This document shows, piece by piece, positions 19,342 through 28,687 of a DNA stretch of 33,604 nucleotides (its first letter is position 1; the number at the start of each line of letters is the position of its first letter). Both the position numbers and the translations under genes were made by a program. Source of the DNA: Halanaerobium sp. (lineage in GTDB: Bacteria; Bacillota; Halanaerobiia; Halanaerobiales; Halanaerobiaceae). The notes below the pieces were generated by a model, which saw nothing but the letters and a program-made list of their open reading frames with translations, did no database searches and was not told where the DNA came from. The stretch is from NCBI GenBank assembly GCA_003070825.1, contig QBLP01000003.1:1-33604 (forward strand). The letters are read 5' to 3'.

Positions 19342-19492
19342 AATTCAACCTCCTGTCAGTAATGACTGTAAAAATCAAATTCTTTTAGTTAGCAAATTAG
19401 TTTTAATGAGCTTAAAAATCTTATTGTTATTATTGTATTTGATTTCAGCCAAAAAATCCAGTTATCTGAAGAAATTTATGTGAAAAACTATA

Positions 19493-20491
19493 CTAAAGCT
19501 TAACAATCACATCTTCTGCAGCCGATCTGCGCATGGCATCCATGACCTCAAGATTGGCATATGTTTCCTCTTCTATCTTCAGCGGTACCTCTTCCTCATA
19601 GAGCAGAGCTCTGGCAAAGGCTTCCACTTCCAGCCGGTACTGTTCTCCAGTTTCAACCGGTATTCTCTCTACCTCACCATTTTTGTCCAGCAGAAAATAA
19701 TTATCCTCCAGCCAGGAGAAAAAGCCGGGAATTCTAATTATGCCTTCAGTTCCAACAACTTCGAGGTCCTGCTCGTTATAGGAATTAAGGCTGTAATAGA
19801 GGCTGGCAAATGCTCCACCTTCAAAATAGAGAGTGGCACTACCGCTTAAGTCAACTCCCTCAGCCGTTTCTTTTTGAAAGAAGTTGGCAACTTTGCTCGG
19901 CATGCCGTTCATCAAATAGCGAGAAACATTAACTGTATAGCAGCCGATATCATTTAAGGCTCCTCCATCCAGCTCCGGACTGAGGCGGATATCACCGGTG
20001 CGGTCACTAATATCAAAAGCAAAATTACTTTTGATCTCCTTAATCTCACCAATAACACCATCGTCAACCATTTCCTTAAGCTTAATCACAAAGGGCTGAA
20101 AGCGGTACATAAAGGCTTCCATCAGTTTAACCCCGTTGTTCTCAGCCGCTGTAAACATCTCTTCTGCTTCTTTTTTACTCTTGCCGGAAAGTGGTTTTTC
20201 ACATAAAATATGCTTACCTGCTTCTGCTGCCTTGATGGTCCACTCTTTGTGTAAACCATTTGGCAGTGGAATATAAACCGCCTCAATTTCTTCGTCTGCC
20301 AGCAACTTATCGTAATCATCATAATAAACTGCAGCCCCAAATTCTTCCGCAAAATCAGCTGCTTTTTCCTTACTCCGGCTGGCAACAGCATGTAATTCTG
20401 AATTATCTGCTCCCAGAATTCCCGGAATAACTGCCTTACGTGCTATATTGGCACAACCTAAAATCCCCCATTTAATTTTTTTCATTAGCAA
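19493..20491 (-). CDS. Gfo/Idh/MocA-family oxidoreductase
   Basis: 332 aa. 'KWGILGCANIARKAVIPGI', 'AVYIPLPNGLHKEWTIKAAEAGKHILCEKPLS', 'GGALNDIGCYTVNVSRYLM'. Confidence 0.93.
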   Translation of the reverse strand: MLMKKIKWGILGCANIARKAVIPGILGADNSELHAVASRSKEKAADFAEEFGAAVYYDDYDKLLADEEIEAVYIPLPNGLHKEWTIKAAEAGKHILCEKPLSGKSKKEAEEMFTAAENNGVKLMEAFMYRFQPFVIKLKEMVDDGVIGEIKEIKSNFAFDISDRTGDIRLSPELDGGALNDIGCYTVNVSRYLMNGMPSKVANFFQKETAEGVDLSGSATLYFEGGAFASLYYSLNSYNEQDLEVVGTEGIIRIPGFFSWLEDNYFLLDKNGEVERIPVETGEQYRLEVEAFARALLYEEEVPLKIEEETYANLEVMDAMRRSAAEDVIVKL

Positions 20492-20648
20492 ATCACTCCT
20501 CTAAAATTTAAATAATCCAAAAACAGCTTTTTATACAATTTATTTTAAGCTATTTCTCTATAATATTTCTTTCTCGAAAAAAGATGTAATCCCTTTTAAA
20601 ATAAACAGAATTTGAGCTGTTCAAGATCAGCAGAGTCTATAAAGATAA

Positions 20649-20674
20649 AACTCAGCCTGAATTAAGACTGAGTA
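20649..20674 (-). terminator. Weak hairpin after the MalG-like permease gene
   Basis: ACTCAG (20650-20655) / CTGAGT (20668-20673) with a short T-rich tail on the minus strand. Confidence 0.4.
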
Positions 20675-20737
20675 TATCTAATTTTTCTATTTAATTTTTC
20701 TACTTTAATTTTCATTCTTATATTTTAAAACTATAAT

Positions 20738-21562
20738 TTAACCCTTAACAGATCCAGCCAGCATACCTTTAATAAAGTATTTGCCAAAGAAAATGTAAAC
20801 TAAAAGTGTGGGCAGAGCAGTCAGTAAAGCAGCCGCCATCTGTACATTCCACTCTACAACCTGGCTTCCAGCAAGATTAACTAAAGCTACTGTAATCGGC
20901 TGACTCTGAGTCTTAGTCAATGTTACAGCAAAGAGAAATTCGTTCCAGATATTTGTAAACTGCCAGATGAAAACAACAACAAAAGAAGGAATAGAAATAG
21001 GAAAAAAGATGTGGCGATAAATACTGAAAATATTTGCTCCATCAACCTTTGCTGCCTCTGTCAGTGCATCCGGTACATCTTTGTAATAATTTCTAAACAT
21101 CAGGGTTGTAATCGGCAGTCCGTAAACAACATGGACTAAAATCAAACCAGGAATTGAGCCGTAAAGCCCGATAGACTGCATAAAAAGCACCAGTGGAAAT
21201 AAAACACTCTGGTAGGGGATAAACATTCCAAATAAAATTAAAGCAAAAAGTATATCAGAGCCCTTAAACTTCCAGTGAGATAAAACATAACCATTTAAAG
21301 ATCCCAGCATGGCGGAAATAAGAGTAGCAGGAATCACAAGATAGAAACTGTTTATAACATTGGGAGCCAGTTCTTTAGCAGCCTGCAAAAAACCACCAAA
21401 AGAATAGTCAACAGGAAGCTGCCACATTGTTTTAATCGAAACATTTGAAAAACTTTTTAAACTGGTAGATAAAAGCACATACATCGGCACCAGAAAAAAT
21501 ACAGCAAATAATATTAGAGTCAGATAAGTAAGAACCTTCTCTTTTGTTGTTTTTTTATTCAT
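20738..21562 (-). CDS. Carbohydrate ABC transporter permease (MalG type)
   Basis: 274 aa, 6 TM; EAA loop 'YKDVPDALTEAAKVDGANIFSIYRHIFFPISIPSF'. Confidence 0.93.
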   Translation of the reverse strand: MNKKTTKEKVLTYLTLILFAVFFLVPMYVLLSTSLKSFSNVSIKTMWQLPVDYSFGGFLQAAKELAPNVINSFYLVIPATLISAMLGSLNGYVLSHWKFKGSDILFALILFGMFIPYQSVLFPLVLFMQSIGLYGSIPGLILVHVVYGLPITTLMFRNYYKDVPDALTEAAKVDGANIFSIYRHIFFPISIPSFVVVFIWQFTNIWNEFLFAVTLTKTQSQPITVALVNLAGSQVVEWNVQMAAALLTALPTLLVYIFFGKYFIKGMLAGSVKG

Positions 21563-22485
21563 TGGCCATCCTCCTTAAAGCTGTTAACCAGATAAGGTAT
21601 TATGAGCACTCCTACCATAGCTAATAATACAATTGCAATAGCCGAACCGGTTGAATAACGATTGGATCTAAAAGTTGCTTCAAACATATAGATTGCAGGT
21701 ATATCTGTTACATTATTTGGACCACTACCTGTCATCGAATAGATTAAAGCAAAGGCTTTAAGGGATACATGAGCCAGAATGATAATAGCCGAAAGTGTAA
21801 TCGGCTTCTGGATCGGAAATAGTATTTGAGTAAAAACCTGCCACTTACTGGCACCATCAATTCTTGCTGCCTCAATCAGCTGCTGATCAATACCGCGCAG
21901 ACCAGCCAGCCACATGGCCATTGTATAACCAGAAAACTGCCAGACAGCTGCAACAATTACAGCAATCAGGGCCACATTAAAATTTAGGAAGCTGAAGGTA
22001 CTGGTAAACCATCCCCACTGTAAACTCTCAAGACCCAACCGCTCGAAAAGAAGATTTATTCCACGAGGGTCATTAGGTAGACGGCCTGGAGAAAAGATCC
22101 AGCGCCAGACAGTACCAGTCACAACAAAAGAAATCGCCATTGGAAACAGAAAAAGATTTTGAAAAAAGTAGTTCCCTTTTGGTTTATTATTTAAAAGTAC
22201 AGATAATAAAATACCGATTACCAGACAGCCAAGAATAAAAAAGAGAGTAAAATAGAGTGTATTCCAGAGATCAGTCTGGAATCTTTCTTCCTGAAAAAGA
22301 CTAATATAATTTTCTAAACCCACATAATCTTCTGCTTTCATGATAAATTTTCTAAAAGTATCCCAGTCCAATAATGATATTCGAATACTGCGCCCAATAA
22401 ACCCATAGACAAAAATAGCCAGAGTAATCAGGGAAGGTGATAAAAGAGCTAGTGAAGTTAGAGACTCTTTATGTTTTCTTTTCAT
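21559..22485 (-). CDS. Carbohydrate ABC transporter permease (MalF/UgpA type)
   Basis: 308 aa; EAA loop 'LRGIDQQLIEAARIDGASKWQVFTQILFPIQKPITL'; 4-bp overlap with the downstream permease. Confidence 0.93.
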   Translation of the reverse strand: MKRKHKESLTSLALLSPSLITLAIFVYGFIGRSIRISLLDWDTFRKFIMKAEDYVGLENYISLFQEERFQTDLWNTLYFTLFFILGCLVIGILLSVLLNNKPKGNYFFQNLFLFPMAISFVVTGTVWRWIFSPGRLPNDPRGINLLFERLGLESLQWGWFTSTFSFLNFNVALIAVIVAAVWQFSGYTMAMWLAGLRGIDQQLIEAARIDGASKWQVFTQILFPIQKPITLSAIIILAHVSLKAFALIYSMTGSGPNNVTDIPAIYMFEATFRSNRYSTGSAIAIVLLAMVGVLIIPYLVNSFKEDGQ

Positions 22486-22509
22486 ATTATATCACTCCAT
22501 AAAAATCTT

Positions 22510-22535
22510 CCCCTCCTCAATTGCTTAAGGAGGGG
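22510..22535 (-). promoter_or_regulatory. Intercistronic GC-rich hairpin between solute-binding protein and permease genes
   Basis: CCCCTCCT (22510-22517) / AGGAGGGG (22528-22535), 10-nt loop. Confidence 0.7.
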
Positions 22536-22595
22536 AGGTATTTTTGCAAATCCTGGTTGATTAACCACTAAATTTTTTGCTTTACCAGGTTTCCT

Positions 22596-23855
22596 TTATC
22601 TTACATATTCTGCCATATCTTTTTGGAATTCTTCAAAAGAACCCTCAACATCTCCAGTAGTAACTAAACCATTAATGTTATCATTAAGAGCAGTGATAAA
22701 GCCCTCTGGAGCTGCAGAACCATGAGCAATAGAAGGAGTAAGAGTATTTTCTGCAAAATCATTCATGGAATCTGTTAGATAAGCATCATATTTACTCTTA
22801 TCTGCATCCAAACGGGCAGGAATTGAACCCTTAATAGGATTAAAGGTATCCTGTCCTTCCAGAGAAGCAACAGTTTTTAACCATTTTTTAGCGTTTTCTG
22901 GATGTGGTGCACCTTTAGGCAGGCCAAAGGTATCAGTAACTACCATAAATGTGCCTTCTGTACCGGGAACTGCCTGCCAGCCAAATTCTTTACCAGGTCT
23001 CCAGCCTAATGTCTTTAAATATCCTTCTGCCCAGTCACCCATAATATTAAAGGCAGCTTCTCCATTTTGAACCAGCTGAGTGGCATCCTGCCAGGTAAGA
23101 GCAGAGTGATCTTCGTTAACATACTGCATTAATTTATCAAAGTAAACCATTGCCTCTTTAATTCTGGGATCATCAGCAGCAGTTTCTCCATTCCAGAGTC
23201 CATTATAACCTTCAGCACCAAGTTTGGCTACCAGAATCGTCTCAAAGATATGAGTTGCTGTCCATTTATTGGTATCTCCAAGAGCAAGTGGTATAACATC
23301 AGTTTTAGATAAGTCTTCTAATACTGTCAAAAAGCTTTCCATATCAGTTGGAGGTTCAATATTATATTCTTCAAGTACCTGCTTGTTGGAGAACATTACA
23401 TTACCGCGATGGACATCAAGCGGTACAGCATAAATTTCTCCCTCATAACTTGTCATCTCAAGTATCTGCTGATTAAATTTGTCTTTAACTCCCCATTCTT
23501 CCAGCAGTCCGGTAATCGGCTCCATCATACCAGTTTCAACATAAGTATTAATTAATTCTGCTCCACCGTGAACCTGGAATGAATCTGGAGGGTTTCCTCC
23601 TACCATTCTGGTCTTTAGTACAGCTTTTGCATTGGCACCTGCACCTCCAGCAACTGTAGCATTAATGACTTCAATGTTGGGATAATTTTCATTAAAAACA
23701 TCAATCAAAGCATTGAGCCCCTCTTCTTCTCCACCACCGGTCCACCAGCTGAAAATTTCTACTTCCTCATCCTGAGCCATTGCTGAAAAACTGAAGACAA
23801 AAAGCAAAGCCACCATTACCATTACACTCAACAAAGCACTTTTTTTCAATAACAT
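22596..23855 (-). CDS. Carbohydrate ABC transporter extracellular solute-binding protein
   Basis: 419 aa. Signal peptide; 'VEIFSWWTGGGEEEGLNALIDVFNENYPNIEVINATVAGGAG'; 'NGEAAFNIMGDWAEGYL'. Confidence 0.93.
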   Translation of the reverse strand: MLLKKSALLSVMVMVALLFVFSFSAMAQDEEVEIFSWWTGGGEEEGLNALIDVFNENYPNIEVINATVAGGAGANAKAVLKTRMVGGNPPDSFQVHGGAELINTYVETGMMEPITGLLEEWGVKDKFNQQILEMTSYEGEIYAVPLDVHRGNVMFSNKQVLEEYNIEPPTDMESFLTVLEDLSKTDVIPLALGDTNKWTATHIFETILVAKLGAEGYNGLWNGETAADDPRIKEAMVYFDKLMQYVNEDHSALTWQDATQLVQNGEAAFNIMGDWAEGYLKTLGWRPGKEFGWQAVPGTEGTFMVVTDTFGLPKGAPHPENAKKWLKTVASLEGQDTFNPIKGSIPARLDADKSKYDAYLTDSMNDFAENTLTPSIAHGSAAPEGFITALNDNINGLVTTGDVEGSFEEFQKDMAEYVR

Positions 23856-23977
23856 TTTTTGTCCTCCTTATTTTTTTATTCAGACTTTAACAAATGTTAA
23901 AATAAAATCTCAATTTACGACTATCCTGATACCACCCCCACTGAGCGAATTTTCTGATTTTTAAAATTTCACTAAAT

Positions 23978-23989
23978 CGAATTCGAATT
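23978..23989. promoter_or_regulatory. Short palindrome (TCGAATTCGAATT) upstream of the ABC operon, operator candidate
   Basis: Overlapping palindromes TCGAATTCGA (23978-23987) and AATTCGAATT (23980-23989), about 125 bp upstream of the binding-protein start. Confidence 0.35.
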
Positions 23990-24157
23990 AAATGAAAAAA
24001 CTCGACTCCACTTATTATTATATCATATCCTAATTAAATTAAAAGATTATTTCGAAAATTGTTTAACAAAAAATAATCAGACTGAAAATTAAGCTTCATT
24101 TTTTAGCTTTTTTTCAGCCTGATGCTTTAAATTCCTGTTTACAGAATAGGTATTCTA

Positions 24158-24559
24158 TTAATTTCTTTTAAAGCGATCCTTTAAAAACATCTTTTCACTT
24201 TTGCTTTTCCGCTCTTCCTCCGGCTCATCACCCTGATTAAAGTCGCTGATCATTTTTGTCCGGCAGCTCTTACAGAACAATCCAGATTTAATTTCAGTTC
24301 CACAGCGCTTACATTTGAGGCTGTAATCTACAACCAGCCCCTCGGAAGCAAGCCTATCCTCGCGCATAAACTTGATAATCAGCTCTTCTTCGACACCTGT
24401 CTTCTCAGAAACTTTTTTGACAGTTGAATTAGGATTTTCCCAGAGATATTCCTTAACCAGCTGAAACTTCTCTTCTTCACTCTGGCGGCAGTCAGGACAT
24501 ACTTTCTGGCCGCTGGAAGAAAATAATTTGCCGCATTCCTTACAATTTATGAGATCCAT
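24158..24559 (-). CDS. YvyF/TIGR03826-like flagellar-region zinc-ribbon protein
   Basis: 133 aa. N-terminal 'CKECGKLFSSSGQKVCPDCR', helical 'VKEYLWENPNSTVKKVSEKTGVEEELIIKFMREDRL', second zinc ribbon 'CKRCGTEIKSGLFCKSC'. Confidence 0.75.
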   Translation of the reverse strand: MDLINCKECGKLFSSSGQKVCPDCRQSEEEKFQLVKEYLWENPNSTVKKVSEKTGVEEELIIKFMREDRLASEGLVVDYSLKCKRCGTEIKSGLFCKSCRTKMISDFNQGDEPEEERKSKSEKMFLKDRFKRN

Positions 24560-24678
24560 TTAATTCACTCCCTATCAGATATTTTCTAAAAACTTAAAAT
24601 TAAGTATTATTTCAAAATTTCTGTTATCTATATTATAACACAGAGTCATTTAAGGCTCCAGAGTTTTTAGGACATTTT

Positions 24679-24707
24679 TTGACAAATTCAGCAGACTTCG
24701 ATAATTT
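24679..24707 (+). promoter_or_regulatory. Putative SigA-type promoter for cheB-cheR
   Basis: TTGACA (24679-24684), 17-nt spacer, TAATTT (24702-24707), about 90 bp upstream of cheB. Confidence 0.5.
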
Positions 24708-24798
24708 AACCCGGGATTATCAGATATTTTAAAGAGGTTTTTTAAGGCAGACAAAGAATATATTATTTAGAGACAGAGACTAAAAGGAGGTTAAAATA

Positions 24799-25809
24799 AT
24801 GCTTAAAGTTTTAATCTGTGATGATTCTGCTTTTATGCGGAAAATATTTTCAGATACTATTGAAAAAGACGCAGAGCTAAAAGTTGCAGCAACCGCTTAT
24901 AACGGCCAGGATGCCCTCCGTAAATTGAAAAAAATAGATGTGGACCTTTTGATGCTTGATGTTGAGATGCCGAAACTGAATGGGCTTGAAACTTTAGAGA
25001 TTGTTAAAGACAAATACCCTGAGATTCCGGTAATTATGGTCAGTGCCCTTGATAACCGCGAAACAGTATTTAGGGCCCTGGAACTGGGAGCTTTTGACTT
25101 CATCCCCAAACCTTCAGGTTCGATTTCTTTAAATATTGACTCGATCAAAGAAGAACTGCTGCGTAAGTTAAAGGCAGCTGCTGATTCAAATGGTAGGCTT
25201 AAAAATAGAAAGCACCGCAAAAAGTCTATTAAAAAAAGCAGCGACTTTCCAATTGTGGCGGTAGGCTCATCTTCCGGCGGACCGCGGGCTTTAAATAAAC
25301 TTTTTGCTGATATTGGCGAAAACTCTGCTGCCGCTTTTGTGATTGTTCAGCATATGCCGGCCGGTTTTACAGAGACCTTAGCCGAGAGATTAAACAATAT
25401 CTCCGGACTTGAAATTAAGGAAGCTGCAGAAGGTGACCGTCTCCAGCCAGGCCACGGACTTTTAGCCCCGGGAGATTACCATTTAGAAATTGACGAGCAG
25501 GGCCGGGTGCGGCTGAATCAGAAAGAAAGACTGCACGGTGTTCGCCCCTGTGTTGACTATATGATGAAGAGTCTTGCCGATCACTTCAGTGGTGAGAGGC
25601 TCTTAGGAGTTATTCTGACCGGAATGGGTCACGATGGGGCTGAAGGAATGTCGGCGATTGTAAATAATGGTGGATATGGTATAATAGAGTCTAAAGAGAC
25701 TGCACTGGTTTATGGTATGCCTTCAGCTGCAGCAAAGGCTGACGCCTATCATGAAATCAAGAGAATAGATGAAATTGGCAGCAGAATCACAGAAATTGTG
25801 GAGGGATAA
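24799..25809 (+). CDS. cheB: Chemotaxis protein-glutamate methylesterase CheB
   Basis: 336 aa. Receiver 'VLICDDSAFMRKIFSD...LMLDVEMPKLNGLETL'; methylesterase 'AVGSSSGGPRALNKLF', 'VQHMPAGFTETLAERLN', 'GVILTGMGHDGAEGM'. Confidence 0.97.
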   Translation: MLKVLICDDSAFMRKIFSDTIEKDAELKVAATAYNGQDALRKLKKIDVDLLMLDVEMPKLNGLETLEIVKDKYPEIPVIMVSALDNRETVFRALELGAFDFIPKPSGSISLNIDSIKEELLRKLKAAADSNGRLKNRKHRKKSIKKSSDFPIVAVGSSSGGPRALNKLFADIGENSAAAFVIVQHMPAGFTETLAERLNNISGLEIKEAAEGDRLQPGHGLLAPGDYHLEIDEQGRVRLNQKERLHGVRPCVDYMMKSLADHFSGERLLGVILTGMGHDGAEGMSAIVNNGGYGIIESKETALVYGMPSAAAKADAYHEIKRIDEIGSRITEIVEG

Positions 25810-25815
25810 ATATTA

Positions 25816-26601
25816 ATGGGGATCAATTTTACAGAATTTAAGGACCAGGCAAAGGAAATTTTAAATATTGATCTGGACGGCTACAAGCTGGATCGAGTAG
25901 AGAGAAGAACTAAGAGTCTGATGCGCAGATATCAGGTGGAAGATTTTGATCAGTGCCTTGATTTGATTAAAAATGACGGTGAGTTTAAAGAGGCCTATTT
26001 AAACCACTTTACGATCAACACCTCGGAATTTTTCCGCAACCCGGAGAATTTTGAGTTTTTAAAGACAGAAGTTTTTCCAAAATTATTTGAGGATAAGAAA
26101 AAGGTTAATATCTGGAGTGCTCCCTGCTCTAACGGCTCAGAGCCCTATACACTGGCCATTATTTTAAAAGAAATGGGAGTCAGTCCAACTAAATTTAAAA
26201 TCTATGCTACAGATTTAGACCATACAATTTTAGATACTGCTCGCAAAGCAGAATACAAAGAAAATTCCTTAAAAAATGTCTCAGATAAAATTTTAGACAA
26301 ATATTTTAAGGAAAGCAGTGACGGCAAAACTTATGCCTTAAGCTCGGAAATTAAGCGGCTGGTTAATTTTGAGCAGACAGATTTAATCAACGCCCGTTTT
26401 AAAAATGACTGGGATTTAATTTTAAGCCGCAACTTTTTTATCTACCTGACTAAGGATATGAAAGACCAGCTGATTAAGAAATTCACCTCAGTTTTAAATC
26501 CGGGAGGCTACTTTTTCCTCGGCAACACTGAATATATTTTTTCACCGGAAAAATATGGGCTGGATAAGATATTTCAATCTTTTTATAAGTATGACGGATA
26601 A
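25816..26601 (+). CDS. cheR: Chemotaxis protein methyltransferase CheR
   Basis: 261 aa. 'LNHFTINTSEFFRNPENFEFLKTEVFPKL', 'VNIWSAPCSNGSEPYTLAIIL', 'DLILSRNFFIYLTKDMKDQLI'. Confidence 0.96.
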   Translation: MGINFTEFKDQAKEILNIDLDGYKLDRVERRTKSLMRRYQVEDFDQCLDLIKNDGEFKEAYLNHFTINTSEFFRNPENFEFLKTEVFPKLFEDKKKVNIWSAPCSNGSEPYTLAIILKEMGVSPTKFKIYATDLDHTILDTARKAEYKENSLKNVSDKILDKYFKESSDGKTYALSSEIKRLVNFEQTDLINARFKNDWDLILSRNFFIYLTKDMKDQLIKKFTSVLNPGGYFFLGNTEYIFSPEKYGLDKIFQSFYKYDG

Positions 26602-26620
26602 TTAAATATTTTAGTTTAAC

Positions 26621-26645
26621 TTAATCGCCCTCAGGGGCGATTTTT
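26621..26645 (+). terminator. Rho-independent terminator downstream of cheR
   Basis: ATCGCCC-TCA-GGGGCGAT followed by TTTTTC. Confidence 0.75.
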
Positions 26646-26652
26646 CTTTTGC

Positions 26653-26681
26653 TTGTAATTGTTTAGATTTAGATGTATAAT
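26653..26681 (+). promoter_or_regulatory. Putative promoter of the RHH/PIN pair
   Basis: TTGTAA (26653-26658), 17-nt spacer, TATAAT (26676-26681), about 40 bp upstream of the antitoxin ATG. Confidence 0.5.
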
Positions 26682-26728
26682 TATAAGTAGATAGATGTAT
26701 ATGTATATTTTTATTAGAGGTGATAAAT

Positions 26729-26992
26729 ATGAGTAAAAAAAAAGAAAGACTTCAGTTTTATATTGATCAGGAGGCAAATGAAAAGCTGGGAATAATTTCT
26801 GAAAAGCTGGGTGTTTCCAAAGCATCTCTGGTTCGAGAGGGTGTCAACAAAATTTTAAAAGAAAAGCTGCCCTTAGAAAAAGATTCCGCCTATGAACTGA
26901 TAGGTTTAATCGATGAAGAGCTTAGTAATAGTGATATTGCGAGAAATCATGATCAATATTTATATGGCGAAAAGACGATTGCTGATGAATAA
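26729..26992 (+). CDS. Ribbon-helix-helix antitoxin-like protein
   Basis: About 87-90 aa, starting near 26720-26729. 'KERLQFYIDQEANEKLGIISEKLGVSKASLVREGVNKIL' RHH pattern; ends ATGAATAA, overlapping the next gene. Confidence 0.75.
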   Translation: MSKKKERLQFYIDQEANEKLGIISEKLGVSKASLVREGVNKILKEKLPLEKDSAYELIGLIDEELSNSDIARNHDQYLYGEKTIADE

Positions 26993-27425
26993 ATCAAATC
27001 CATTTTTAGAACTTAAAAATAAGTCTGTTTTCGTGGACACCAGTGCCTGGTTTGCTCTCTTAAATAAAAAAGAGCAGGAGCATGCAAAGATAAAAGAAAT
27101 TTATCAGGCTCTTTTAGAAAATAATAATACCTTAATCATTTCCAATCAGGTGCTTGGAGAAACTTTTACTCTGCTTAGATATAGAATCAAAAACAATGAG
27201 CCACCTTTTAAATTTATTGAGCTAATTAACAAATCAATGATGATCAAAAAAGTCTTTGTTGAAGAAAAATTTGAAAAAGAAGCTCTAAAAATACTTAAAG
27301 ACTATCAAGATCAGAAATTCAGTTATGTTGATGCTACTTCTTTTGCAGTTATGAATGGACTTGAGCTTAAATACGCTCTAAGTTTAGATACTCATTTTGC
27401 AGCTGCAGGATTTATTATACCTTAA
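26985..27425 (+). CDS. PIN-domain VapC-like toxin
   Basis: From the overlapping ATG at 26985: 'VFVDTSAWFALLNKKEQEHAK', 'NQVLGETFTLLRYRI', 'KFSYVDATSFAVM', 'ALSLDTHFAAAGF' (acidic PIN residues). Confidence 0.85.
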   Translation: MNKSNPFLELKNKSVFVDTSAWFALLNKKEQEHAKIKEIYQALLENNNTLIISNQVLGETFTLLRYRIKNNEPPFKFIELINKSMMIKKVFVEEKFEKEALKILKDYQDQKFSYVDATSFAVMNGLELKYALSLDTHFAAAGFIIP

Positions 27426-27427
27426 AA

Positions 27428-27469
27428 AAGCAAAGCCAGCCCCTACACTTAGGGGACTGGCTTTTTTTA
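27428..27469. terminator. Bidirectional rho-independent terminator
   Basis: AAAGCCAGCCCCT..AGGGGACTGGCTTTTTTT, between convergent PIN and dehydrogenase genes. Confidence 0.8.
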
Positions 27470-27510
27470 AATTCCTCGGAGGGAGAAATTTTATTAACTT
27501 TTAATTTAAA

Positions 27511-28629
27511 CTAATTGACTTCTGCCTCTACCTTCTTCATAGCCTTAATAATCATCTCTTCTGTAACTTTAATCGGCATTTTTAGCATTACTGTATCGTT
27601 AACCGATTTGGCCGCTGTTTTTTCAAGATTTTCTTCAGTAAAGGGCAGTCCCAGACCTTTAAATGAGGGAACCAACCCCAGCTGACTAAAGAAGTCAATT
27701 ACATCATCTATATATTCCTGCGATTTTTCTTCTAAATAGAGCTGGACAATAATTCCATAACCAACTTTTAAACCATGTAAAAGTTCATGTGATTCGGGAA
27801 TTGCGGTCATGCCATTGTGAATACCGTGGGCTGCTGCTCCCCGGGAGGTATTCTGGCCCAGGCTCTGAATAATTGTAGTCAGATAAATATTTAAATCAAT
27901 AACTTCTTTTAGCTCTGGACCCAGTTCATTATTTTCACACTGCTCAACAGCTGTAATCGCCTCAGTCCGCATCTTATTATATAAAATTTCTGCCAGATTC
28001 ATAGCGACTACTGTTTCCAGACTGGGATCTTCTATTCCACTGGCTACAGCCTTACCCTCATACCACTTGGCAAGAGAGTCTAAAATACCAGATTTTAGAT
28101 ATTTGGCCGGTGCTTCCGCTATAATCTCAGGGTCAACCATTACCAGGCGGGGGTTTTGAGTCATAAAATAATCCCGCTCAAACTGGCCGTCCTCTGTATA
28201 AATCACGGCAAAGGCTGAACCAGCAGCACAGGTAGCTGCAATTGTCGGCACTGCTGCCACCGGGAGGCGCAGATCTTCGGCAGCTGCTTTGGCAGTATCG
28301 ATTGCCTTTCCTCCCCCGACCCCAATGATCAGATCGGCATTCATCTTCTCTGCTTTTTCTTTTATAATCTCCATATTTGACTGGGAAACTTCACCTTTAA
28401 AAACATTTTTCTCCCAGTAAATTCCGTATTCATCTAAAGACTCAGTTAGTTCATTTTCTGCAGCTTTAAGTGCTCGCACACCACCACTGATTAAAACTCT
28501 TTCTCCCCATTCACTGACATAGGCTCCGGCCTTCTTTAAAATACCTTTTTCGTTGATATACTGAGCCGGTGCAGCCTGCAGATAAGCAGTCTGGGGGTCT
28601 AAGTGAACTTTGTTAGCCATATTTTTCAC
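27511..28629 (-). CDS. Iron-containing alcohol dehydrogenase family protein (GldA/HcxA-like)
   Basis: 372 aa. 'LIIGVGGGKAIDTAKAAAEDLRLPVAAVPTIAATCA', metal-binding region 'HGIHNGMTAIPESHELLHGLKVGYG'. Confidence 0.88.
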   Translation of the reverse strand: MKNMANKVHLDPQTAYLQAAPAQYINEKGILKKAGAYVSEWGERVLISGGVRALKAAENELTESLDEYGIYWEKNVFKGEVSQSNMEIIKEKAEKMNADLIIGVGGGKAIDTAKAAAEDLRLPVAAVPTIAATCAAGSAFAVIYTEDGQFERDYFMTQNPRLVMVDPEIIAEAPAKYLKSGILDSLAKWYEGKAVASGIEDPSLETVVAMNLAEILYNKMRTEAITAVEQCENNELGPELKEVIDLNIYLTTIIQSLGQNTSRGAAAHGIHNGMTAIPESHELLHGLKVGYGIIVQLYLEEKSQEYIDDVIDFFSQLGLVPSFKGLGLPFTEENLEKTAAKSVNDTVMLKMPIKVTEEMIIKAMKKVEAEVN

Positions 28630-28687
28630 CTCATTTTTAAAATTATTGCCTTTAAATTTAATAATTTATTTTTAAGCTAGCTATGAA

